A stretch of DNA of 64,000 nt from Rapana venosa (lineage: Eukaryota > Mollusca > Gastropoda > Neogastropoda > Muricidae). This document shows, in pieces, positions 36,020-47,252 of the stretch (the first letter of the stretch is position 1; every line of letters begins with the position of its first letter). The stretch lies in NCBI GenBank assembly GCA_028751875.1, contig CM054145.1:50099128-50163127 (forward strand), read 5' to 3'. Under the pieces are notes generated by a model that saw nothing but the letters and a program-made list of their open reading frames with translations, ran no database searches and was not told the origin of the DNA. The position numbers were made by a program, and so were the translations under genes.

Positions 36020-36366
36020 TTATTTATTTATTTATTCTTTTATATCGAGGAAAATGGATTAAGCACTCATGTGCTTTTTTACATCCAGTCCCTGTGTGTA
36101 TGCGGTTTTGTAAATTTTGTCATCTATTCCCACCTGCACACAATGGCCTACTCTTTCGAAAAGCGGAACAGGATTTAACGTGTGCGCAAGATGTTCTGCA
36201 TGCGTTGGCACAGGGGGCCTCGGTTTATAGTCTCATCTGAAGGACTTTGACATTCAGTTCGATTTTTTTGTCAAACTGGGAAGAAAGGGCGAGGCTGGGA
36301 ATCAACCCAGAACCTCATGGTTTACTTGTTGGCAGGCTAAAGTCTTAACCCTCCTGCCACCTTGCC
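36020..36366 (-). repeat. SINE-1 head joined to SINE-2 body
   Basis: Minus strand: the SINE-1 head (CCTGCCAACAAGTAAACC region, B box GGGTTGATTCCC; 36366-36241), then AAGTCCTTCAGATGAGAC and the same body and tail as SINE-2 (GTAAAAAAGCACATGAGTGC, ATATAAAAGAATAAATAAAT). It lies in the spacer of the inverted repeat. Confidence 0.85.
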
Positions 36367-36928
36367 TCTGTCTGTCTGTCTGTCTGTCTTTGTCTCTGTT
36401 TGTCTTTGTCTCTGTCTATCTGTCTGTCTTTGTCTCTTTCTGTCTGTCTGTCTTTGTCTCTGTCTCTCTCTGTTTCTCTGTACACACACACACACACACA
36501 CACACACTACAATTAATTAAAGAAGCAGGCCTGTAGGCTGGAACTCTTTCCCTACCTACTACCAAGGAACCCTCAGAAAGCACTTCAAGTGTGTGAAGTG
36601 TCAGCAGTTGGGCACGTGCAGGTGAGAGACAGCCAGAAGGCAAGTTGGGCTCCTGTGGGGCCTGCCTTAATAGTCAACAGTGAAGCCTGCATTGTTGTCT
36701 GGAGACTGTGGGACAGACAATCAGCCTATCAACTCCACTCTCACAGCACACAAGGGTGCAAGGAGTAGGTAGGTATTGCCCCCCCCCCCCCCCCTCCTGG
36801 GAGAGAGGAGGAGACAGGCTATCCAGAACAGAAGAAGGTGAGAGGTTTTGTGCCAGTTTAAAATTAATTGCCCTGGGTGTGGCAAGGGTAAGTGTCCAAG
36901 TTAACAGTCACCTGCCTCTTTGATCATG

Positions 36929-36982
<54 letters not shown>

Positions 36983-37234
36983 GTATGCTCCCTCCTCCTA
37001 GACTGACACTCTCCCTCCAACACACTCCTTACAATTCCTTCCCCCCCACCTCCCCCATCACCACACTTCCCTCCTTCACCCTCACACTTCCTTACTCATC
37101 CTCCTCATACTTTCCCCACTCTCACACCCCTCCCTTTCCCTCTCCCCCCATTCCCCTTCCCTACCCTCACACTCCCTTCCCTTACATGTCTAGCATCCAT
37201 CTTGGCTGATCCTTCCCATGCTATGTCTTGGGAA
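36367..37234. repeat. TCTG, CA, poly-C and TC tracts; no gene
   Basis: (TCTG)n-like block 36365-36475, (CA)n 36481-36507, poly-C 36779-36794, (TC)n 36930-36979 and a C/T-rich block 37000-37170. No coding signal. Confidence 0.85.
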
Positions 37235-37397
37235 TTTCCTTTGTTGCTTTCAGGTCACCTTTTCCATGCTCCAACAGCAAAACAAACAGAAAAAGAAATT
37301 CTTTTGTTCCAGTAGTCATTCGAATTCTAAATTCACAACAGCACAGAGGAACAGTTTTACATTCTCTGATAATATCTCCCTGATTGTCAGTGTGTGT

Positions 37398-37455
<58 letters not shown>

Positions 37456-37553
37456 CGTGTGTGCGCGCGTAAATGATAAGTTTATATTTCTTTTTTTCCA
37501 ATCAATGGTTTTTACAACATTTTATTCCTAGATTGGTGTTTGTGGGTATGTGT

Positions 37554-37601
<48 letters not shown>

Positions 37602-37794
37602 TGTGAGTGTGTGCGTAGACGTGGGTGGCGCGCGTGTGTTTGTGTGTGTGATTTTTAAAATAAGTTTTCTTGAAATGTTCAAACCAATTTGAAATGTAGT
37701 TTTCTTGTGTCTTTTGAGATACTTATACGAATCAATGTGCCTGTCAGTATTGTATTTGCCCTCCATGGGATGATTAAAGTGCTTTTGACTTGAC

Positions 37795-37797
<3 letters not shown>
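37235..37797 (+). repeat. Right arm of the inverted repeat
   Basis: Landmarks in reverse order to the left arm: CCAACAGCAAAACAAACAG, CCAGTAGTCATTCGAATTC, (GT)n at 37391-37451 and 37566-37601, TTTGCCCTCCATGGGATG, and the end GCTTTTGACTTGACTT. The adjoining (AAT)n belongs to the next element. Confidence 0.88.
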
Positions 37798-37830
<33 letters not shown>

Positions 37831-37967
37831 TGAATTTAAACAGCGCTACATTATGCAAAAAAACAAATCAAAGCGCTTTCATTCATCCTACTCATTCACA
37901 TGCAGCCTTACAAATTCAAATGTATACACACAAGCTCGCACGCAGGCACGCGCGCGCACCACACACA

Positions 37968-37998
<31 letters not shown>

Positions 37999-38006
37999 CA
38001 CACCAC

Positions 38007-38058
<52 letters not shown>

Positions 38059-38061
38059 ACG

Positions 38062-38119
<58 letters not shown>

Positions 38120-38293
38120 CGCACACACGCACACACTCACGCACACATTCACGCACATAAAGGTTGTACACTCGGCAGGGTGATGGGGTTTTAGCTGTTG
38201 AGGGCAGGACAGAAATGGAATGGAACAAGAGAGGAGAATCTTAGGTTTGAAATAAATGTGTCTTGAGGCCGGATTTAAAAGAGTCATAAGAAG
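37797..38293 (-). mobile_element. LINE-A 3' UTR copy, minus strand
   Basis: From the right: the end of the coding sequence (minus sense AAATCCGGCCTCAAGACAC), the UTR, a large (TG/CA) tract (37958-38145), AGCGCTTTGATTTG, the AGCGCT pair and the (ATT)n tail at 37797-37829. 5'-truncated to the last few codons. The same UTR lies at 10029-10298. Confidence 0.87.
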
Positions 38294-38299
38294 GCTTTT

Positions 38300-38480
38300 G
38301 ACGATGACGACTTGACTATGAAGAACGGATGTTTTAAATCGTGTTCTTCGGAAGACTAGCACCCAGACCACCACTCTACGTCTAGTGGATGGGGAGGGGG
38401 GTGTGGGTTGGGAGGGTGGGGGGGGGGGGGGGGGAGGGGCTCAGACCACGAGGGAACCTACACGTCTAGCTTTCTAGAAT
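38300..38480 (-). repeat. SINE-5 fragment
   Basis: GAAGACTAGCACCCAGACC, ACCACTC and TCTAGTGGATGGGGAGG match 56488-56530. A G-rich run (38410-38440) lies inside. Confidence 0.65.
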
Positions 38481-39400
38481 GGTGTGTTACCTCTGCCCAC
38501 TAATCCAATATTGTATGCTATTCTGTTAGTCGGTGTTTCAGACAGATTTTCAAACACCCCATTGAAGTTTTAGACATGGTTTTTGTTGAAGACATTTCAG
38601 AACACCTTTTGCTAGACATTGTCGAGCACAGGACAGGAGATGTCTGCAATGCCTGTCATGTATATGTGTCTAGTTCAAAGACAAATTGTGTTACATAGTG
38701 CTTCTCCATGGGGTTGCCGGGAACCTGTCAATACAAATAGCATCCCGGCCTTCTGGGAATTCTTTTCCATCCCTCTCTATGTTGCTACCTTGTTCCTTTT
38801 CTTCCTGTCATATCCTTCTTGTCTATTTTCTGCCTCTTTGGTCCCTTCCTATGCCTTTTCTTTTTTCTCCAGAAAGACTTAAAAACATAGCAACTCTCTC
38901 CCACGCCGAAATCGGATGTGCTGGGCCTGACTTGTCAGGCGCCTAACGGCAGTGCAACGCCTTTTCGCTCATAGTTATGTCGGAGAACAATAGTTGCTGT
39001 CTAAGCGTTCGACGACGACGACGCCGACGACGACGAAGAAGAAGAGCTGCTACTATGCACGAGTGGCTAACGCCTTCAGCAGCTGGTTAACGCCCAAGCA
39101 CAGATCCAGCCACTGGACATGACCACTGCACCAGGATCAGGCCTGCACTAGACCAGATGCCCACGCCAGACCGACATACCGGAGGCCAGACAGAGATGGG
39201 AAGGACCATGCACGGGAGGCCTGAATGAAGACTGACAGCATCTACATGCAGGCTTACGGGAAATGACGAATGGAAAGGGATGAAGGGGGAACATAAAAGA
39301 TCTGACACCACCACCACCAACCACCACCAGCAGCAGCAAAGTCCAGAAGAAGGGGAACACCAAAGAAAAGACAGAAGACTACCCAACAAGACAGAGAGAG
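38481..39400. other. Anonymous sequence with a (CGA)n block
   Basis: A (GAC)n/(GAA)n block at 39008-39045. Small frames (38619-38946) show no domain. No gene claimed. Confidence 0.5.
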
Positions 39401-39403
39401 AGA

Positions 39404-39481
<78 letters not shown>
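39404..39481. repeat. (GA)n tract
   Basis: About 78 bases of GA repeat. Confidence 0.97.
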
Positions 39482-39485
<4 letters not shown>

Positions 39486-39513
39486 TGCTCAATTCATGTC
39501 CATCACAATAAAT

Positions 39514-39966
39514 AGATAATAATATAATATCAATGTATGGAATTTATAGCGCTGAATCTATGTAGAAGCAACAAATCAAAGCGCCAGATTTTATTTCATC
39601 CCACTTTAAGCATGGCAGATTTCTCTCGTGAAATTCGGCTGTCTACCCGGGAAGCGAGAACGCGTCGCACTTAGCGCTGCGCCACCTTCACCTTTTTTTT
39701 TTTTTTTTTTTTTTTTCTGCAGCTGTATTTGTATGTCCCTATCAAGTGCTTTTTCTAAGAATTTTGCCAGACAACTCTCTTTTGCCGTGGTTTTTTACGT
39801 GCGCTAATAATTACGTGTAACACACGACCTCGTTCGTCTCATCCGAAGACTAGCGCCAGACCACCACTCAGTCTAAGATGGGAAATTCCGCCAAACGGGG
39901 TACGACCCCGACACTTCAGACCCGGACTTTCGCTTCAACCAGCCGTTACCTCTAACACCTGTCCAC
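39514..39966 (-). repeat. SINE-5 with a LINE-A-like 3' tail
   Basis: Minus strand: a decayed tRNA-like head near 39966-39900 (GGGTCGTACCCC), the core CTTCGGATGAGACGAACGAG and GCGCACGTAAAAAACCACGG, a poly-A (39716-39692), GAGAAATCTGCCATGC, and then GGCGCTTTGATTTGTTGC with TAGCGC/AAATTCC and ATAT-rich tail. That last part matches the LINE-A 3' end (43539-43634, 10225-10298). Confidence 0.75.
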
Positions 39967-40820
39967 AATAGCAATAAAAAGCAATTCACTTCATGCTCCT
40001 TAGTAGGCTGATATGATTATATTCATCACTCGTATGCACAATGGAAAAACTTAAATCTGATCTCAAAAAAGAAAAAAAAAGAAATATCCAAATTGATGAC
40101 TGATACAACCGCTAAAAAGCTATGTCATTTACAAACTGCTAAGTCCAATTCTACATTAAACTGCTATTGTATTGTAAAGTACTCAAGATGTCTTCAATTA
40201 TGACAAGCCCTTTGCCAAAGTCCCCAATCTCCTTTTCCCCCATATTGTTGATAGCCTACCGACCATGAAAGCCATATATGACTGTCACTCAATCAGTTTC
40301 AGTCGCTCCAGAATGCGCTCGAATTCAACCAACCCTCTTAAACCTCAATAACAGTCCTCTGAAAACAACACAATAAGACACAATACTTAAATAATTTTAT
40401 TCCTTAAGGCCGATAAACAAGGCCGTGCTGAGGACGCCAGCCATTCCGCTTAATTTATCACCCCCAGATTACAAAAAAGCGTAAAAATGTTAACAAACAT
40501 TTTAAAGTACAAAAAAAAGTGCCACATGGGCAAATAACACTGCAGAATGGACATCCTGCGCCCATCCCAGTGTTTAAGCATCACTACCTGGCTGCCAGAA
40601 CAAAAGAACACAGGCAAAATGTCAAGTAATGAAAACATGATCTTTTTCGGAAAGATTTGCTTGAAAAAAGGCAGGAGAATGGACCTGGAAGGCAGAAAAT
40701 AAGCAAGAGAGATGATAGAAAGATAAGAAGAAAGACCGAAACAAAGAGAAAAATATCGAAAAGTGGAAATTTCTTGCACATAATTTCTAGAAGGTGGGGA
40801 TGCTATGTATACTGAAAGAG

Positions 40821-40851
<31 letters not shown>

Positions 40852-41449
40852 TTCCCATTCCCACAGGAACGCCATCTCCTTTAAAGGGGAAGAAAATCAT
40901 CTGAAGTTTGAGTATGGTTGTTTTTTGAGGCGAGATATTTGGAGGCATACATGCGAACTTCCCAATGTTCACTGTATGTTATACCACTTTACTTCACCGC
41001 AGATTTTTTATGCCTAAAACTCAGGATGTTCTACCCGAGGAAAGCGTGTCACCACATGAGCAGCGCCACCCATTATTTTTCACTTTCCTGTCGAACGTGT
41101 ATATTCCTTTCCCTACAAGTGCCTTTTCCACATATATTTTTGCATAAACATCTTGTGTACGTGGTTTTCTTCTACCTAATCAGTGTTGCGCACGGGACCT
41201 CGTTTATCACCAAACACTACACCAACACATATTCTTGGATGGGAACGTTGATGAGAAAGGATCAAACACCACTTTTTCGAACTGGTGGTTGCTTTACGTA
41301 CACCAATCGAATGTGTATTCGATCTACAGGATTCCGGTGGTTGGTCTAATTCGGTGACCCAAATTACTACTAGCATGCACAAGAAGACATGACACCACAT
41401 CACGACAACAGTGGAAGTGGAAAATCTTACGTTTTTCGACTCGTCTTCA
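39967..41449. other. Anonymous sequence, one poly-C tract, a degenerate SINE-like patch
   Basis: Poly-C at 40821-40852. Around 41130-41215 TACGTGGTTTTC and GCGCACGGGACCTCGTTTATC resemble the SINE-5 core, strongly decayed. Nothing coding recognised. Confidence 0.5.
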
Positions 41450-41451
41450 AC

Positions 41452-41720
41452 AGGACGGGATAAGCACAGGTCGGACATCCTTTTCCCACCAGTTAAGCAG
41501 CGTCGAGCTTGGTTACCACCATGAATGGTGTACGTTTGCGCGCTTGGCTTCAGTCAGTTTCCCCCATTACCACTGTAAATGGGTACCTGACCTTAAGGGT
41601 CAGAAGTAAACTACGGAGAGGATGGCCCCCCATATGTGGCCAAGAAGTGCAGTCTTGACCCTCATCGCCAACGAACTTATAGGTTATGGGACTCCTTTAC
41701 CTTTTTTTTTTAACCTTCAT
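41452..41720 (+). repeat. SINE-3, tRNA/5S chimeric SINE (decayed copy)
   Basis: A degraded tRNA-like 5' half (GACGGGATAAGC, GGTCGGA; 41452-41490) is followed at 41491-41532 by a 5S rRNA-like segment (AGTTAAGCAGCGTCGAGC, TTGGTTACCA). The body follows: GCGCTTGGCTTCAGT, AATGGGTACCTGACC, TATAGGTTATGGGACTCC and TTTACC(T)n. It is collinear with the better copy at 54413-54708. Confidence 0.8.
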
Positions 41721-43019
41721 ACAAGGTACTACATGACTCCCAAATTAATACCGGTGTGTAGCCAAAGCAGACAAGCAGATTGTTTAGAAGCTGGACTTTC
41801 TTAAGCTGACATCATAGAGTCAACAGAGTTGAGGTTGAATCATCTGATGTCTGGAGAATGGTTTGTCTAGAAGGATAACAGGCCACTACATTCACAACAA
41901 CAAGGGAAGAGATAAAAGGGTGGAGACAGATGTATTTTCTTTGGAGGTCTGAGGGAGGGGGGTGAGAGGTGGGGTTGGCTTATAGGTGATGAATAGAAGG
42001 GAGAGGGTAGGGAGGAAGTGGATATATGGTGGGAGAGAGGGGAGGTAAAAAGTACATGCAAATACAGACACAGACAAAGAAACATGAAAGAAGCAGATAG
42101 TCTGCAAAGTTTATGGTATGGTAAACATCCCTTCACATTCAGACTTTTGATTTCAGGACTTGGTTTACTTCTCCATGTTTAAAATTCTGAAAATTGCAGA
42201 ACAAAATGCAAACAGACGAAAGGAATTACACACAAACAAACAGAAAAATAAGCAGGCAGAAAAAAAGAAGCACACAAACAAGCATTGAACAAACAGACAA
42301 AAAAACACCCCAAATCTACCAAAGCAGAGCAATCTTTTATCTACACACGACTCCCGTAATTTAAGCAAAACTCCCAGTGAGTCATCCCAACTATCACTAA
42401 TCAAACCCCACACATTTGAACACTGGAATTAGCTAACTAAACCAGGCTTTCCCAGCGATTAAAAGTATTGGGTAACAATGTTAATCACGGGGACCAGACC
42501 TGGGGTTTAATAGTTACAGCAAACTCATCGTCATAGGGAAATCCTGTGAGTGGTATTTATGGCATTATCTGCCTAGATGATAACAGCTGGACACCAGAGA
42601 ATAGTGGGTATCAGCAACACACTGTATTCCTCAAATTGTGCTTATACCATCACTACTAAAATGACACAAGTGGAATGCTTGATATTGAGCAGTGGCTGTT
42701 AAAGTTTTATGGTCCCTCTCTGATCTCAAAGAGATCATATCTGAGATAGGTAATCCATGTCAACGAAGATTGAGCAATGACTTTGACTAGCCAATGGTAG
42801 CAGGCTACAATGTGTGATAAGTTTGAGATAGCTGCAATTTCAGCAAGGAAGGGTATACCACCAATGACAGGTTTTATTAAAGTGTCTGCTTGTCCTAACA
42901 GCAGCCAGTATCTTCAAACAATGCTTCTCTGCAGTTTTCCTGGTCCTGCACTGGCCATGTGTTTGTCAGTTGTTGATCATGTTCTTGTGTTGTTTTTGCT
43001 GCTGCTGATGAAGTGTTTC
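41721..43019. other. Anonymous sequence
   Basis: Purine-rich (41930-42080) and A-rich (42180-42310) patches. No credible gene. Confidence 0.5.
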
Positions 43020-43588
43020 CCAGCTTAACACCCTTTCATCATCATCATTAACCATTACACCCAGTGGTGTGTAGGGCAGCAACAAAGCGCTTCCACTCCC
43101 GCCTATCCTGGGCCAACCTAGTCACTGATCCCCAAGAGTGCTGCATGACCTTCATCTCACTTTCTACAGTCCTCCTCCACGTTGCTTTTGGTCTTCCTTT
43201 CTTTCTCCATTCTTCTGGGGTCCAGTGCAATGCTGTTCTTGTGATTGACTGTGGGTCTCTTTGGAGGATGTGCCCAATCCACTTCCACCGTCGTCTGGTG
43301 ATGATGGTTCCCTTGTCTTCTTGCCTGCATCTCCGTAGTAGGTCTTCATTGGAGATCTTCTCTGGCCAAAAGATCCGGAGAATTCTTCGGAGGCATATGG
43401 TGTGGAAGGATCGAAGTTTGATAAGATCCGCTTCCGTCATCCTCCAGCACTCAGAACCGTACAGGAGCGTAGATACAACACAGCTCTGGTATCTTCAGCT
43501 TGGTGTTGGTGCTGTACTGGGTTGATCTCCAGATATTGAGCGCCTTGATTTGTTGCTTTACAAGATTCATCGCTATATAAATTCCATA

Positions 43589-43638
<50 letters not shown>

Positions 43639-43800
43639 TGTTCATTTCCCTAAACACACTCGTGGCCTTGCCCAGTCTGTTGTGGATGTCTTCTTTTGTG
43701 CCGCCCTCTGGTTTGATGCTGCTGCCAAGGTATGTGAACTTGTCTGTCTGGCGCAGGTCAGTTCCATTCACTTTCACAGGGGCTGGTGTGTTCACATAAA
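43020..43800 (-). pseudogene. LINE-B C-terminal region, best copy, with nested LINE-A tail
   Basis: Minus strand, 5' to 3': LRQTDKFTYLGSSI and HNRLGKATSVFREMNN (from 43795), the nested 96-bp insert (43539-43634), IWRSTQYSTNTKLK, then (one frameshift) MTEADLIKL, TICLRRILRIFWPEKISNED, a basic WKWIGHIL, RRKKGRPKATW-like KKGRPKATWRRT and REWKRFVAALH to a stop at 43048, then the (GAT)n tail. 5'-truncated. An RTE-like family as at 3540 and 25826. Confidence 0.87.
43539..43634 (+). mobile_element. Solo LINE-A tail, 96 bp
   Basis: Contains CGCCTTGATTTGTTGC, TCGCTATATAAATTCC and (ATT)n only. It is flanked by ATATTG at 43533-43538 and 43635-43640. Removing it restores the LINE-B reading frame MNNIWRSTQY. 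Confidence 0.9.
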
Positions 43801-43919
43801 ATTAGCGACCAGAGTGTGTTCTCAGCGAAGCATGACTATCAGTCAATACCAGACTACTGGCAACAGGCAATCACCTTGGTTAGGTTTTTTCTGATTATTT
43901 TTTTAATATATTTTCTTTA

Positions 43920-44200
43920 GCATAGAAGAGTATGCTAGCAAAAATCAGCGGTATGGTTTACCCAAACATACCCAGCACACAGCATACGTCTGCACAAAGA
44001 AGGCTTTGCTCGTAGGTTAAAAACTCTATAAGACTGAGGTTTCGGCATCATGCCCAAATGGCTCCTTAAAGAGTCACAGGAGTCAATCATGCATAAGGAT
44101 ATCTCTGGAGTCGGAATGCGGCTACCTTTGTGGTGGGCTAAACCAGTCGCATAGGCAAACTCTCACCATTGGTGAACCTCGAAGCTCTAGCTTAAGAACA
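43920..44200 (-). repeat. Repeat-7, longest copy
   Basis: Minus strand: GAGCTTCGAGGTTCACC, AATGGTGAGAGTTTGCC, AAAGGTAGCCGCATTCC and GACTCCAGAG, then about 180 further bases. The same core appears at 47480-47575 and 59528-59620. The nature of the repeat is unknown. Confidence 0.65.
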
Positions 44201-44332
44201 AAATTTGTTTAAAAATCGAAACGAAAATTACTATAAATTTTTTTCCCCGACAGGATTAGTAAACCATGTGTGTGTGTGCGTGCGTGCGTGCGTGCGTGCG
44301 TGTGTGTGTTTGTGTGTTATTTTATATTATTT

Positions 44333-44678
44333 TATTTGACTTATTCTTTTATATCGAGGATAATGGAATAAACACTTATGTGCTTTTTTTACATCCAGTC
44401 CCCGTGTGTATGCGGTTTTGTAAATTTTGTCATCCGTTCCCACCGGCACACAATGGCCTACTCTTACGAAAAGCGGAACAGGATTTAACGTGTGCGCAAA
44501 GTGTTCTGCGTGCGTTCGCACAAGGGGCCTCGGTTTATAGTCTAATCCGAAAGACTTTTGGGGAGAGTGGAGTCTGCACTGATGTTAACTCCAGGGGAAA
44601 ATATTCCCTTGAACGGGAATCGAACCCGGGTCGTCAGATTGCGAACGCAATGTCCTAACCACTAGGCTATCCCGTCCT
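44333..44678 (-). repeat. SINE-2, full length, minus strand
   Basis: Head: GACGGGATAGCCTAGTGG (A box) and GGGTTCGATTCCCG (B box). Body: CCCTGGAGTTAACATCAG, AAAGTCTTTCGGATTAGAC and TATAAACCGAGGCCCC, ending GCACATAAGTG and ATATAAAAGAATAA. The clearest tRNA-like head in the window. CA/GT microsatellites lie on both sides (44265-44310, 44681-44705). Confidence 0.9.
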
Positions 44679-44799
44679 CCTGTGTGTGTGTGTGTGTGTG
44701 TGTGTGGACAAGACGGAAACAAAGGTGTCAATGATCAGTGGTGGCTGATGGCCTAAGTCCCTATTTCGGATGGCTCCACTGGGACTCTAGTAAAATCAA

Positions 44800-44966
44800 A
44801 CCAACCAAGCGCCGAACGCTACAGCTGAGTGGTTAAGGTCATTCGAATTCAATCCAATGGGTCCATGAAGTTGCTAGTTCAAATATCGGTGGTGAATTAA
44901 GGGTGGGGATTTTTATGATTTCCCAGGTCAACTTCACCAGCAGACCTGCCAGTGCCTTAAATCCGT

Positions 44967-45004
<38 letters not shown>

Positions 45005-45170
45005 TGTGTGTGTGTGTGTACGCATGCAGAAGACCGAATATGCACGTTAAAGATCCCGCAATTCATGTCAGCATTCGCTGTGTTACGGAAACACGAACAT
45101 ATCCAGCACACATTCCCGAAGTCAATCCGCAAACGTCACATCGCAAAACTCACCATTCGGCAACAATGAC
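44800..45170 (+). repeat. SINE-6
   Basis: tRNA-like head with CAGCTGAGTGGTTAAGG (A box) and a decayed B box (AGTTCAAATATC). Body: GGTGAATTAAGGGTGGGG, TTTCCCAGGTCAACTT, GACCTGCCAGTGCCTTAA, a (GT)n tract (44969-45019), then CATGCAGAAGACCG and ACGTTAAAGATCC. A second copy is at 48121-48270. Confidence 0.82.
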
Positions 45171-45194
45171 TTCACCAAGGAACAACCGCCCTTC

Positions 45195-45229
<35 letters not shown>
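45195..45229. repeat. Poly-C tract
   Basis: About 33 C in a row, next to the end of SINE-6. Confidence 0.97.
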
Positions 45230-45230
<1 letters not shown>

Positions 45231-45483
45231 TCTGTCCTTTTTCCCAACTAAGTGCCAAGCGTCAGAGGTTGCAGAAGCTTGTGGAAAAGGAGGGAAAGGG
45301 AATGGATCGCCGACAAGACTTGTTGACAGTAAAGGAAAGGGAGGATGTGATAATGAAGAAACATCTGTGGTGTCCTTAAGAGTTCATGGTCGTAAAGTGG
45401 TCAAGCTCGACAGAGATAAGAACTGCTCACTCCGATTTGGAAATTTCATGGGGAATGTTGCCTACCACGTTTGGTATAAGTAA
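45230..45483 (+). other. Small open stretch, possible exon
   Basis: After a pyrimidine-rich run ending CCCAACTAAG an open frame of about 80 codons runs to a stop at 45483, with VVSLRVHGRKVVKLDRDKNC and FGNFMGNVAYHVWYK. No family is recognised. The upstream in-frame part is microsatellite and does not belong to it. Confidence 0.2.
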
Positions 45484-47157
45484 AACAAAAAACCCCCAAA
45501 ACTCCGCACTGGTACTCTAATACAATCAAACCTAAAACCAAACTCTCGACTTTGACATTAATGGGCCTTGATATTATTCTTGATATCAGTATACATCTTC
45601 GAATCCAATCAAACTCACTGCATTTTCCCCGGTAAAGTTCCGGAGCAGCTTTTTTTTTTTTTTGGTTCGCAGTCTCGACTGAATTTTTATTTCATGAATA
45701 TCTTTTTTTCTTCTTCTTCGTTGAACGCTCAAACAGCAGCTATCGTTGTTTGCCATATAAGCAAAATGCGTTGCACTGCCGTTAAATGTCTGACAATGAT
45801 ATATCTTTTTATATCCTTTTTGTTGCTGTTATTTTGGGACCGCTTTTATATGTGCTGATATGCAGACAATGCACTTGAGAAGTATCAAAATAATTTCGGG
45901 TTACTTATGGACCAGGTCGCGCTGTTGAGTTCCTTGTACCAGTTAACGACAATAGAAACTCTTAAGGACACCAAGTACATAGGCCTTTGACAGGGTGGGA
46001 AGGGAAGAGGGGGTGGGGAGGGGGAGGTGATAGTACAAACACATCCTGGATGATTGAGATGACAGGAGACTGACTGCCTGGAGGTCGGAAAGAAACAGAG
46101 AGGCTGTCATAAAAGGCAGGATCTGAGGACAATTAAACTGAAGTAACAGAGGAATTGCTGGAATGCCAAGAGCAAGAAGGGTAGAGAAATGAAGGCCTGA
46201 TTAGCTGTGAGAGTGGTACATTTAACACTTTTCCTTGATGTCTCATATTTCTGTCCAGCTGTTCCAACACCCACTCATTCCAATCTCTCCGACCCAACCA
46301 TACCTACTAGCCGGCCATGTGGCATTCTCAAGATGAGAGGTGTCTGTTGCATTCATTAGTCTCAGGCATGCTGAAGAAGGTGAACATTCCAAGCATACCA
46401 CTGGACTGACCTTCCCTCAGTCAACTGAACGCCACGATTTTCTTTTTTTAAAATTTTAAATACCAGAAGTCCATTTAACAGTCTATTACTGTGGGGCCAC
46501 CAACCAGAGGGGCCCTGCACTGCTGCTGGGTCCCTACGGTGATGTTCAGGGTTGCTGTTCTGAGCAACAAACGCAGGACACACCGCCTACTAAGCCCCCT
46601 ACTGACAAAAATAACCGCTTAGATTTTAAGTCACACTGAGTGAGCCACCTACCTGGGGTGGTGACAATTACAGCTCCCTCCCCCTCCCCCCCAAAAACAA
46701 CAACAACAACAAAACAAAACAACAAAACAAAACAAACGAACTTCTAACTCCAAAAGGATTCGATGCCAACACTTCACGGGTTGGGGTGTGTGTGTGTGTG
46801 TGTGTGTGTGTAGAAAACCGAAACTGAGTTCACCATGAGACCAGAGCAACAACGTAAAGTCTACAGAATCAGAGTGCACTTTTATTGCTTGAAAATCAAT
46901 AGTGAGGAGGGTGGCAATTATAACGAGGATGCCCTGGAAGTGCACCAGTCTTGAGACTACTGTCTTCTTGACAGGGCTGTACTCTCCGCTTCTGATCAGA
47001 ATAGGCCTATATCCTGGCGTTAACCAGACAGGAGAGAGAGAGAGACAAAAACCTGAAGTGCTGGTCAAGAAAACCCTCTGAAAGTGATCACAGTCTTCAC
47101 AACGAACCCCTCGCAATCTTCCTCAGATTGGTAGTAGCGTACTCGCCCGCGCGCATA
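45484..47157. other. Anonymous sequence
   Basis: (TG)n at 46784-46811 and A/C-rich 46690-46740. Frames here show no domain. Confidence 0.5.
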
Positions 47158-47201
47158 TCTATCTATCTATCTAGCTAGCTAGCTAGCTAGCTAGCTAGCT
47201 A

Positions 47202-47251
<50 letters not shown>
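47158..47251. repeat. (ATCT)n(AGCT)n(TG)n compound microsatellite
   Basis: ATCT repeats, then a self-complementary (TAGC)n block at about 47172-47200, then TG repeats to 47251. Confidence 0.95.

Positions 47252-47252
<1 letters not shown>

Noticed and set aside
37830..38374. Several overlapping His/Thr or Cys/Val-rich frames over 100 codons
   Set aside because: All are (CA)n/(TG)n translations within a LINE-A 3' UTR.
42810..43028. Phrase GIPPMTGFIK resembling mitochondrial ND2
   Set aside because: Only about ten residues match loosely, with no further ND2 features; treated as chance.
44333..44678. tRNA gene with good A and B boxes
   Set aside because: The sequence after the B box does not fold back to an acceptor stem and continues into a repeated body; it is a SINE head.
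46362..46583. Minus-strand 73-codon frame
   Set aside because: No domain, no repeat, no splice context; could not be supported as a gene.
47158..47251. CRISPR-like or regulatory repeat array
   Set aside because: Tetranucleotide microsatellite without spacers; the genome is animal.
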